A stretch of 15,685 nucleotides of DNA. Origin: JBMDXB01 sp048594975 (GTDB lineage: Bacteria; Acidobacteriota; Vicinamibacteria; Vicinamibacterales; 2-12-FULL-66-21). Positions 1 through 7,093 of the stretch are shown in pieces. The translations under genes and the position numbers were made by a program. A model generated the notes under the pieces. The model made no database searches. It was not told the origin of the DNA and saw only the letters and a program-made list of their open reading frames with translations. Where the stretch lies: assembly GCA_048594975.1 (NCBI GenBank), contig JBMDXQ010000050.1, forward strand, positions 1 through 15,685, written 5' to 3'. How positions within the stretch are numbered: position 1 is the stretch's first letter; each line of letters starts with the position of its first letter.

Positions 1-711
1 GGGTACGGCGCCTACGGGATGGTGCCGGAGCCGACCTTCCGGCCGGCGCTCTATCCCTGGCTGAGTCGTGGCGGCGTCGACGCGATCTGTCACGTACGCG
101 GCGGAGGCGAGTACGGCGAGACCTGGCACCGTGCCGGACAGAAGGAGAACAAGAAGAACACGATCGCGGACTTCATCGCCTGCGCCGAGTACCTGGTTTC
201 TGAGTACTACACGACGAAAGCGCGGCTCGCCGGCCTCGGCGCGAGCGCCGGCGGGTTGATGATCGGCGGCGCGATGACACGGAGGCCGGATCTGTTCGCC
301 GCGGCGCTGCCGTATGTGCCGCTATCGGATCTGTTGCGTTTCGAGTTCAGCGGGGTCGGAGCGCCGAACATTGCCGAATTCGGAACGGTGAAGGACGCGG
401 CGCTGTTCCGCGAGATGCTTGCGGTCAGCCCCTACCACAACGTCAAAGACGGCATGCGCTATCCGGCGGTTCTGGTCCTCACGGCGATCAACGACGAAGC
501 AGTGGGCACGTGGCAGCCCGCCAAGCTCGTCGCGCGATTGCAGGCGGCCACTGCGAGCGGGAAACCGGTGCTGCTCCGCGTCGACTGGGGCTCCGGCCAT
601 TTCGGCGGGACGACCACAAGCGATCAGGAGAGCCAGACCGCGGACGCCTACAGCTTCATGCTCTGGCAGATGGCCGTCGACGGGTTTCAGCCGAATCCCA
701 GCACGCCTTGA
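1..711 (+). CDS. Prolyl oligopeptidase family serine peptidase (S9), C-terminal catalytic part, 5' end outside window
   Basis: This is the alpha/beta-hydrolase domain of an S9A peptidase, which cleaves short peptides after proline or related residues. Reading frame 1 is open from the first base, so the gene starts before the window and its beta-propeller is missing. In the 236 visible residues I see GYGAYG at 1-6 (oxyanion region), the family block RGGGEYGETWH at 33-43, the nucleophile Ser82 in GASAGG, Asp165 in AINDEAV followed by WQPAK, and His200 in GSGHFGG, so the triad is complete and in order. The GASAGG elbow is closer to oligopeptidase B-type or bacterial S9 enzymes than to classical GGSNGG prolyl oligopeptidases. 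It ends in TGA at 709-711. Localisation cannot be judged without the N-terminus. Family assignment is firm; substrate is not. Confidence 0.92.
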   Translation, partial: GYGAYGMVPEPTFRPALYPWLSRGGVDAICHVRGGGEYGETWHRAGQKENKKNTIADFIACAEYLVSEYYTTKARLAGLGASAGGLMIGGAMTRRPDLFAAALPYVPLSDLLRFEFSGVGAPNIAEFGTVKDAALFREMLAVSPYHNVKDGMRYPAVLVLTAINDEAVGTWQPAKLVARLQAATASGKPVLLRVDWGSGHFGGTTTSDQESQTADAYSFMLWQMAVDGFQPNPSTP

Positions 712-757
712 GAGAGCGGCGCTCGAGGCGGAGGACCGAACCCGATTGTATTAGCCG

Positions 758-1060
758 TCGTCGATCGCGGCATTCGAGCTGTGGTACGGGCGTTGCGAAG
801 AGCCAAAGGAAGACAGTAACGCTCAACGGCTCGAGACGTTCCTGGACGGCCCGCTAGACTGGGATCACGTCTACGAAGAAGATGCGCGCCGCGGGCGCTG
901 CTCGCGCTGAGCTCGAAAACGTGAGGCCGATCGGCGCGTATGTTGTCCTCCTCGCCGGCCACGCCCGAAGACGCGGCGCAACACTCGTGACCTCCACACG
1001 AAGGAGTTCGCGCGCGTGCAGGGCCTCAAGTGGGAAGACTGGGCGGCTGCCCGTCGGTGA
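758..1060 (+). pseudogene. vapC-type PIN-domain toxin remnant, two frameshifts and no 5' end
   Basis: Three consecutive reading frames together spell a VapC/FitB-like PIN ribonuclease. Frame one (758 to about 885) reads FELWYGRCEEPKEDSNAQRL and on to a YEEDAR block. Frame two (about 882-1000) gives AAGAARAELENV, PIGAY, VLLAGHARRRGATLVTS. Frame three (1001-1060) gives KEFARVQGLKWEDW and stops at TGA 1058-1060. The order and spacing match the C-terminal two thirds of this family (ELWYG, then RAELE..PIGxYD, then TLVTxNxxEFxRVxGLxxEDW). Loss of one GC dinucleotide near 885 and of one A near 998 would explain both shifts. The N-terminal LDTN-type start is absent upstream. The usual acidic residue in PIGxYD is Val here (GAYVVL), which would also abolish activity. 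No antitoxin gene is visible beside it. It is clearly nonfunctional. Confidence 0.75.
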
Positions 1061-1140
1061 ACACGACATCGGCCTCATGGCCGTGATCTCGGAGCCTGTC
1101 AACCAAATATCGTCGTCGGAAGCGAACATCCCCTGTTGAT

Positions 1141-1146
1141 AGGAGG
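1141..1146 (+). promoter_or_regulatory. Shine-Dalgarno of the creatininase-family gene
   Basis: A perfect AGGAGG lies six bases before the ATG at 1153. It supports that start, which also gives a well-formed signal peptide. Confidence 0.8.
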
Positions 1147-1152
1147 ACGGTC

Positions 1153-2160
1153 ATGAGGCGAGCGTTCACCAGCCTGCTCATCGTCTGCGCTCTCGGCGTC
1201 GTCTCGTCGCACGCACAACGCACTTCCCGAATCCTCCAGCTCGAAGAACTGCGATTCCCCCAGATCGAGGCGTTTGATCGCGAGCGGACGATGTTCATCC
1301 TGCCGATCGGCATGCTCGAGGAGCATGGGCCCCACCTTCCGATCGCGTCGGACACGTTTGGTGTCATGTTCGAGGCGGAGGGCGTAGCAAAGCGCGTGAG
1401 CCGGGAGCTTCCGCAGTGGAATGTCGTGATGATGCCGCCGCTCCACTACGGTGAGACCGGTGCGAACGCAATCGGCGGGGTCTTCATTCACCCGGGAACA
1501 TACGGCATACGGCACATCACGCTGCGATCGATGGTCGCCGACATCGGCGGGCAGGTCGCACAGAACGGATTCAAGTGGATCTTCGTGCTGACCGGCCACG
1601 GCGCTCCGACGCACGGTGTCGCGGTCAACGACGCCTGCGACTTCGTCAGTGAGACCTTTGGCGTCAGCATGCTGCACGTGAGCGGACTCTTCCGCGCGGA
1701 CGAGAGAGTACAATCCCGCGGAAAGACGATCGCGGCAAGACACTTCTCCGCCGCCGACATCGCATCCTTTGGCCTGGATGTGCACGCGGGCGTCAGCGAG
1801 ACGTCCGTCAATCTCGCGCTTCGTCCCAAGCTCGTCGACCCCGATTACAGGAAGCTTCCGGCCAACAGCGGGCAGACCTTCAACGACTTGCAGGCTATCG
1901 CGACCAAGTCCGGGTGGCAGGGATACCTCTCCGCACCGGCCAAGGCCACCGCCGCCTACGGGAGGGATGTTGAAACCTGGTGGGTGGACGGACTGAGCGA
2001 TCTAATTTTGCGGGCCACGGGCGGCGAGAACCTGCTGAAGGCGCCACGCATGCCGGCGGCGCTCGATCCCGGGCGGGCAGGCGTGTTCGCCAAGGCGCTC
2101 GAACACGAGCGTGCCTTCGAGGCGAAATTCGATGCGTGGCTGGCGGCGCGACGGCGTTAG
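1153..2160 (+). CDS. Secreted creatininase-family amidohydrolase
   Basis: The protein has 335 residues and belongs to the creatininase / creatinine amidohydrolase family of metal-dependent enzymes that hydrolyse cyclic or linear amides. Residues 1-22 form a Sec signal peptide (MRRAF, hydrophobic core, SSHAQ), so it probably works in the periplasm or outside; most family members are cytoplasmic. The metal-binding block is LPIGMLEEHGPHLP, with Glu56, His58 and His61, then Asp67 exactly eleven residues after Glu56 as in creatininase. Further ligands are His149 in TGHG and the HAGVSETS block at 211-218 with Glu216. The central motif, NGHGGN in many relatives, is TGHGAP here. The start is fixed by an AGGAGG. 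It stands alone on the plus strand, with a decayed toxin gene before it and gene debris after it. The substrate is unknown; creatinine itself is not implied. Confidence 0.9.
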   Translation: MRRAFTSLLIVCALGVVSSHAQRTSRILQLEELRFPQIEAFDRERTMFILPIGMLEEHGPHLPIASDTFGVMFEAEGVAKRVSRELPQWNVVMMPPLHYGETGANAIGGVFIHPGTYGIRHITLRSMVADIGGQVAQNGFKWIFVLTGHGAPTHGVAVNDACDFVSETFGVSMLHVSGLFRADERVQSRGKTIAARHFSAADIASFGLDVHAGVSETSVNLALRPKLVDPDYRKLPANSGQTFNDLQAIATKSGWQGYLSAPAKATAAYGRDVETWWVDGLSDLILRATGGENLLKAPRMPAALDPGRAGVFAKALEHERAFEAKFDAWLAARRR

Positions 2161-2222
2161 ATCATCGGGACTCGCAGGCGCCGGCAGGGTCTCATCGTTG
2201 GCTTGATGTCATGGACACCTGA

Positions 2223-2534
2223 CGCGAACCTTGCAGCGGCGCGGATCGCGCGATCCCCAACCTCCTGCTCACTTGGCAGTTCTGCGCGCGCGAACCGGAA
2301 AACTGTCCGGAAGAGTTTGTCGGCGGTCATTTCGGCAAATACCAGCGGCTCGGCGCCGCTATCGGCGCTTACGTCGACGATCTCGCCGCCGAGCGCCGCC
2401 GGCTCGACGGGCTGGGGATCGCGCTCGGCGACGACAATGAAGGCGAGTATTCGACGCTGCCGCAGGTCCGCGATCCGGACGGCAACCTCATCACCTTCGC
2501 TTCGCCGCCAAAGCGACCCTTCCCGCCCGCATGA
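2223..2534 (+). pseudogene. C-terminal fragment of a probable VOC-superfamily (glyoxalase/bleomycin-resistance-like) protein
   Basis: A frame open from an in-frame TGA at 2220 to TGA at 2532-2534 has no ATG start but reads like a coherent protein. It contains PNLLLTWQFCAREPENC, GGHFGKYQRLG, a helix with AAERRRLDGLGI, GEYSTLPQ and the end block VRDPDGNLITFASPP. The last block is the hallmark of VOC-fold proteins (V-DPDGN-I-F), and GLGI before it matches the usual strand preceding it. Only about 100 codons are present, so the first half of the two-module VOC fold is missing. The fragment lies on the same strand as the creatininase gene but has no ribosome site. I infer a 5'-truncated relic; the family call rests on one short motif and the surrounding pattern. 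Confidence 0.5.
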
Positions 2535-2856
2535 CCGTGCCGACGAGCGCGACAGACGCCATCAATCGCGGCAGGACAGGGATCTCGGCAGTGGCTTGCA
2601 GATCGCCGCGTCGAGCGTGCCCGTGAAGTAGATCCAAGAGAGCTTCTGCTCCTGATGCGCTCCAGCGCGCCGCTCCGGATCGTCGGCGAGGTCACGGAAT
2701 GGGAACGCCACCCGCCCGAACGCCTCAAGCAGATGAAGGACGCCCTCGCGCGGATGGAAGTCGGATGACGCCAGAGTTCCGGATGAATGATGCGAACCCC
2801 GGTGGAGATGAGCTGCCGGTGCTCTCGACGACGTGGAAGGCGTGCTGACGCTTGTT
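2535..2856. other. Gene-poor debris between the VOC fragment and the carboxylesterase
   Basis: I recognise no intact gene here. The only open frame with protein-like composition is a 37-codon stretch at 2655-2768 (+), MRSSAPLRIVGEVTEWE at its start and ending KQMKDALARMEVG before TGA. It is open further upstream in the same frame without an ATG. It matches no family I know and may be the tail of another broken gene. No clear promoter or terminator was seen. Confidence 0.35.
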
Positions 2857-4182
2857 CTAGGTCAACAGGATGTTGCGTACCTCTCCCTCCGGATCGTTGA
2901 CCATGCGGCAGACCGTGTCGAAGACCATGGTCGGACACTGACCGGGCGTGAATGCAGGCCACGGCAGGCCGGGCTGGCTCGGATCGCCCGTGCGCGCGAA
3001 GTTCGCCCATGCGGCGGCCATCTTCTTTGCCAGCGCCTGTGCGTCCGGACCGTTGCCCGTGCCTTGCGCGCAACGGGCGGTGTTGTCGAAGCAGAAGGCG
3101 AGTTCCGCGGTGTGCCACGCGCCGGCGTCCTCGAGCATCGGTGACTGCCAGGTGAAGTACCACGTGAACGCAGGCGCGCCCTGCTGCGCGTACTTCATCG
3201 TCGCCATGCGCGTCACGTTGTTCCGCATCCCGAGACCGTTCAACCCGAAGCCGCTGCACATGTAGGAAAGCGTTCGAATGCTCTTCTGCGGATACGCCTT
3301 CTTCAGTGCCGTCACGATCGCCGCGGCCTTCGCGTCGCCATAGCTCTTCGTCAGCGCGGCCCGCCATTCGGCCTCGGTGGGCCTGGAAGACATCCGGTTG
3401 CCCTCTTCGCTCACCGAGCCGATCAACATCGGCACGTTCTTCGAGATCTCGGGTGGGCCCTCGAAGAACGCGCGCATGGTGACGATCCGGCCGTCGACGG
3501 TCGGCCCCCATCCGACGCGCGGCGTGGCGCCGATTGCCGGAATCGGACCACCCGCACCGATCGGGTTCATCTTCGCGATCACCGCATTGCCCATCTGGTT
3601 CAGCCTGGCCCACTCCATCCGCTGCAGCGCAGCAATGTCGGTGACGCCGAGCTCCGTGACGACTCGCCTGGCGAACTCGCGGGATTGCTCGAGGCTCGGC
3701 GGGTTCCCGCCGCCGCCCGACTGCGCAGACGCGCGATGGACGAGCCCCTGCGCCGAAGGCATGCCGAGCAGCGTCGTGACCTTCGATCCGCCCCCCGACT
3801 GGCCGTAGATCATCACGCGGTCGGGGTCGCCGCCGAAGTTGGCGATGTTGTCGCGCACCCACCGGAGCGCCGCGACGAGGTCGGTCATGCCGACGTTGAC
3901 CGAATCCGCGTAAGCTGGGCCGCCGAGCTCGGAGAGGTCGAAGAAGCCGAGGATGTTGAGCCGGTGGTTGACCGTGACGGAGACGACGTCGTGGTGACGC
4001 GCCATCTGCGCGCCGTCCTGCGAGGCCAGCTCGTACGCCGAGCCGAACGTGAAGCCGCCGCCGTGGATGTAGAACATGACCGGACGCCTGCCGCTGAGGC
4101 TTGGCGTCCACACGTTCACCTTCAGCATGTCCTCGCTCTGCCATCCGTCGATCCACTGCTGCAGGAACGTCTGCTCGCTCAC
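2857..4182 (-). CDS. Carboxylesterase type B, main catalytic part (downstream of a frameshift)
   Basis: This is a serine hydrolase of the carboxylesterase type B family, which cleaves carboxylic esters. The 441-residue frame begins at a GTG (Val of the natural sequence DWVSEQ), not at a true start. Visible features are the oxyanion loop YIHGGGFTFGSA at 38-49, the nucleophile elbow GQSGGG with Ser129 (codon 3796-3798), Glu260 in GSVSEEGN and His357 in AWHTAEL, followed by FCFDN. These are the canonical Ser-Glu-His set. It stops at TAG 2857-2859. The signal peptide and first strands are encoded just upstream in a different frame (4183-4537), so the gene is broken by one small indel near 4200, or the indel is a sequence error. 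It is the distal member of the same-strand esterase/glycosidase series. Substrate is unknown; feruloyl or acetyl esters would fit the neighbourhood. Confidence 0.85.
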   Translation of the reverse strand: MSEQTFLQQWIDGWQSEDMLKVNVWTPSLSGRRPVMFYIHGGGFTFGSAYELASQDGAQMARHHDVVSVTVNHRLNILGFFDLSELGGPAYADSVNVGMTDLVAALRWVRDNIANFGGDPDRVMIYGQSGGGSKVTTLLGMPSAQGLVHRASAQSGGGGNPPSLEQSREFARRVVTELGVTDIAALQRMEWARLNQMGNAVIAKMNPIGAGGPIPAIGATPRVGWGPTVDGRIVTMRAFFEGPPEISKNVPMLIGSVSEEGNRMSSRPTEAEWRAALTKSYGDAKAAAIVTALKKAYPQKSIRTLSYMCSGFGLNGLGMRNNVTRMATMKYAQQGAPAFTWYFTWQSPMLEDAGAWHTAELAFCFDNTARCAQGTGNGPDAQALAKKMAAAWANFARTGDPSQPGLPWPAFTPGQCPTMVFDTVCRMVNDPEGEVRNILLT

Positions 4183-4537
4183 CCAGTCGTGCAGCCGCTG
4201 CGCCGTAGGTCAGGGCGGGGTACTCGCCGTCCCACGGCGTGGGTGGCTTCGCGGGCAGCCACCGGTTTTCCCCGCCGGTCGGGGCGCCGTACGGCACGCC
4301 CTTGAAGGTGAGCACGCCGTCGTCCACGTAGCCGCGCACCTTGCCGTACTCCGTGGCGGCCACTGCCGTGCGGGGCGTGCTGCACGATCCTGCCCTCGCC
4401 TTGGCACCGTCCTGCTTCGCGCCCTGGAACGCGCCGGCTGTGGCCGGCAGTACGGCTCCGACTCCCATCACGCTGGACAGGCGCAGCATCTCGCGACGAT
4501 TGAGCTTCGAGCGATTCTTGTTCGGTGGTTCAGACAT
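4183..4537 (-). pseudogene. 5' part of the carboxylesterase gene, with Tat signal peptide, out of frame with the rest
   Basis: The ATG at 4537 follows a GAGAGGA ribosome site at 4542-4548. The peptide begins MSEPPNKNRSKLNRREML and continues with a hydrophobic stretch to about residue 37: a twin-arginine signal (Arg14-Arg15) predicting export of a folded enzyme. After it come GKVRGYVDDGVLTFKGVPYG and ENRWLPAKPPTPW, the typical N-terminal strands of type-B carboxylesterases (GxVRG, FKGIPYA, RWxxPxPPxPW). The frame then runs LTYGAAAARLGE, whereas the catalytic frame reads AQRLHDWVSEQ over the same bases. The catalytic frame has a TGA at 4210-4212, so the switch must lie between about 4183 and 4209. 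Together both parts would make a normal-length enzyme of about 560 residues. Confidence 0.75.
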
Positions 4538-4561
4538 CTGATCCTCTCTGATGCTCTTCAC

Positions 4562-4815
4562 AACGTGCCCTTCACGTCCGGGACGCCGCGCTCGACCTTG
4601 CGGTCGCTGGGTATGACTATGATTTCAGGACGCCCACTTTGCGGCGAACCCAAGCAGGATTTCACGACGTCGCGCAGTATCCAGAACACTCGGTGGGTTC
4701 AGTACCTTGTTGATCGGACGAGTAGCCGAATACTCCTTGCCGTCACCCTGCTGCACGTCAGCGCCGCCCCAGTCCACCCGCAGCCGTGGCGCGGCACCGG
4801 CCGCGCATTCATGGT
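4562..4815. other. Intergenic stretch between the carboxylesterase and the GH51 remnant
   Basis: I see no recognisable gene or RNA. One minus-strand frame stays open across it, but the sequence (for example VDWGGADVQQGDGKEYSAT) matches no family known to me. It may be further debris from the broken GH51 region, or leader sequence for the carboxylesterase. Confidence 0.3.
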
Positions 4816-5690
4816 CTATCGCACCTGGAACTCGTAGACCGTCATGCTGGCCGCGGGGACGACGACCACGCGCGGCGCCTCTGCCATCGTGCTCTCGGCC
4901 ACCGACGCAGGCGCCCCGCCGAATCGGCCCATTCCCGGAGGGCCGGCCGGCGCGGACGCCGTCGCGGCAGGAGCGGTCAGCTGGAAGACCCTGACCGGCC
5001 CGCCGGCGCGAACTCCTCTCAGAACCAGGTCGCAGGCCTGCTGCGTCTCGGTCGGGTTGACGACCGAGATGGCAACCTTCTTCCGGTCCGCGCTGATGGC
5101 GGCGAACACGTCGAGCGGGTAGGTCGGGCTGCCCGACGGATGCGCCGAGGTATCGATCGCCACGGTTCCCTTCGTGGGGAAGCTGGGGAGAGTTCCCCTC
5201 CACGGCCAGCGGCAGCGCGCCCGCGAAGTGGTCGTGCAGCACCTTCATTACCTGCCCTTCCAGGCGGAGCGTCGGCCGGCGCGTAACAGGATCCCCGATT
5301 GGCCGATGCCGTGCGGAGACCTTCCGTCGAGCCGCACGACCGGGCTGCACTCGCCGACATAGGGCTTCGTCGTGTCCATGACCACGAAGGCGTCCGACCC
5401 GATCGGGATCCATCGCCGTTGCGGCCCTCGTCGGCCGAACCCGCCGGTCACGGCGGCAGGGTCCGGCGTTGACGTGACACGATTGAAGAACTTCCGGTCC
5501 GACAGCATCTCGGCCCAGACACCGGTCGTGGCTCGTTCCATGAAACCACCGAACACCAACTCCGTGATCGGCTGCCCCGCACGGCTGGCATCAATGGTCG
5601 CCGTGACGGGCTGCGCACTCGCCGTTCCGGTCAAACGAGGCGATCAACGCCGGCAATAGCATCCATGTTCTGCGGTCCAGCACGCTTCAT
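4816..5690 (-). pseudogene. GH51-like alpha-L-arabinofuranosidase remnant: internal deletion plus frameshifts
   Basis: Pieces in different minus-strand frames belong to one arabinofuranosidase-like gene. The N-terminal piece (5634 to about 5260) reads GQPITELVFGGFMERATTGV, AEMLSDRKFFNRV, then YVGECSPVVRL and GRSPHGIGQSGI. A middle piece (about 5270-5170) reads QVMKVLHDHFAGALPLAVEG and NSPQ. The C-terminal piece (5163-4816) has SPTYPLDVFAAISADRK, VAISVVNPTETQQAC and ends VYEFQVR. Normal enzymes have several hundred residues, including the catalytic glutamates, between GIxQSG and the VMxLxxDHF block; here they join directly near 5260, so the catalytic core is gone. A likely start is near 5690 or 5662, where MLLPALIAS resembles a signal peptide, again out of frame with LTGTASAQPV. 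Intact ancestors release arabinose from arabinoxylan or arabinan. The gene is dead; family confidence is good. Confidence 0.72.
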
Positions 5691-5778
5691 CTCCTGTAAC
5701 GTCGAGCAAACTGATCATGCCGACATCGCGGTTCATGAGCACGTCGCAGATCCGCGAACTACGCATTCCGGAACGTCT

Positions 5779-6990
5779 TCAGTTCCTGAAGAGCAGCGGC
5801 GCGAACTGGTGCAGGCTGCGCCGCCACGTCTGCCATTCGTGCGCCGTCCCTTCGGACACGTACATCACCGTGTTGATGCCCGCGGCCTTCAGTTGCTCGT
5901 AGTTCGCTTTCAGGTTCTCGGGCCGTTCGTTCGACCCGCAACTCTGGAAGATCAGCTTCACCTTCTTGTTGAACTCCTTGGCGTTCGCCATCACCCCGTT
6001 GTGCGCCGTGGCGGGATCGCCGACCGTGCCGCCACTGAAGATACCGACCCACCCCAACACGTCCAGGTTCTCCATCGCGATGGCGTTCGTCTGCATGCCA
6101 CCCATCGACAAGCCGGCCATGGCACGATGCGCCTGGTCGGGCACCGTGCGGACCGTGGCGTCGATCATCGGGATGATGTCCTGCAAGAGCGTGTTCTTGA
6201 ACCTGTCGGCCCAGCCCGGCGGCGGCCAGTTCGGCGGCCGCTGTCCCGGCGCAGCCCCTGTCGGAGGGGCGGCCGGGCGCTTCTGCCCCGGCATCGCCCA
6301 CGTGCCGTTGTCCATCACGATGATGAACGGCTTGGCCTTGCCCTCGGCGATCAGGTTGTCCATGATCAAATTGGCCTTGCCCTGCGAGGACCAGCCGGTC
6401 TCGTCCTCGCCGCCGCCGTGCTGGAGGTAGAGGACGGGATACCGCGCCTTTGAATTGCTCTCATAGTCGGGCGGCGTGTAGACGAAGCAGCGTCGCGTGC
6501 TGTCGTTGACTTTCGAGTAGTAAACGACCTGGCGAATCTGCCCGTGGGGGACGTTCTTCAGCGCGTAGAAGTCCTGGTCTTTGGCCGGCACTTCCACGCC
6601 GCTGCCCCAGCGGCTGGCGCCATAGTAGTAAAGGCTGCCGGGATCCGGCACCTTGGCCCCGTCGATCCAGAGCTGATAGTAGTGGAAGCCCTCGTCCTGC
6701 GGCGCCGAGTCACCCATCCACAGCCCATCCTCCATCTTCGCCAGCGGGTACCTCACCGCGCCGATGTCCAGCAGGACGCTCTCGGCGTCGGGCGCGGCGA
6801 TGCGGACGCGGACGCGCCCCTCCGAGTTCACCTGCGGGTATTCGCTGCCAGGCTGGTTCGCAGACGACGGCTTGAAGTCATTCACGGCCGGCGCCTGGGG
6901 AGCGGGGTTTGACGGCGCCTGCGACGATTGTGCGAGGATCGGCGCCGCTGTCACGATTAGGAGTGCCAGCGCCTTCACGCCAGTCTTCAT
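5779..6990 (-). CDS. Secreted feruloyl-esterase / enterochelin-esterase-like hydrolase (esterase D type)
   Basis: The predicted protein has 403 residues. Residues 1-20 form a Sec signal peptide (MKTGVKALALLIV, cleavage after ILA), followed by a Pro/Ala/Ser-rich linker. Residues about 55-140 look like an early-set/CBM48-type beta-sandwich (RVRVRIAAPDAESVLLDIG, DGLWMGD, YYQLWIDG). The alpha/beta-hydrolase domain follows, with YPVLYLQHGGGEDETGW at 184-200, nucleophile Ser295 in GLSMGG and His384 in GTAHEW. The acid position is Glu355 in CGSNE, where XynZ-type feruloyl esterases have CGTND. A proline-rich loop lies at about 239-260. The ATG at 6990 has AGGAGA at 6996-7001; longer in-frame starts lack a signal peptide. 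It lies about 100 bp after the GH3 gene on the same strand. It probably removes ferulate or other acyl groups from arabinoxylan oligosaccharides; the exact ester is inferred. Confidence 0.87.
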   Translation of the reverse strand: MKTGVKALALLIVTAAPILAQSSQAPSNPAPQAPAVNDFKPSSANQPGSEYPQVNSEGRVRVRIAAPDAESVLLDIGAVRYPLAKMEDGLWMGDSAPQDEGFHYYQLWIDGAKVPDPGSLYYYGASRWGSGVEVPAKDQDFYALKNVPHGQIRQVVYYSKVNDSTRRCFVYTPPDYESNSKARYPVLYLQHGGGEDETGWSSQGKANLIMDNLIAEGKAKPFIIVMDNGTWAMPGQKRPAAPPTGAAPGQRPPNWPPPGWADRFKNTLLQDIIPMIDATVRTVPDQAHRAMAGLSMGGMQTNAIAMENLDVLGWVGIFSGGTVGDPATAHNGVMANAKEFNKKVKLIFQSCGSNERPENLKANYEQLKAAGINTVMYVSEGTAHEWQTWRRSLHQFAPLLFRN

Positions 6991-7093
6991 AACGGTCTCC
7001 TGTCTTCTGCGTGCGCTTGTCTCAGCGCGGCGCGACGTGAGCGGCGCCAATCGGCGTCTCTCAGACGTGTTTCCGTCCTTGAGCACGAGCTTG

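Noticed and set aside
2369..4561. A 730-codon minus-strand open frame spanning the carboxylesterase
   Set aside because: Only its first ~115 codons are real (Tat signal and N-terminal strands of the esterase). The rest is arginine- and alanine-rich shadow sequence opposite the true catalytic frame.
7055..7067. CGTCT-CTC-AGACG inverted repeat after the GH3 gene as a terminator
   Set aside because: Five-base stem with a three-base loop and no T-run; too weak in GC-rich DNA.
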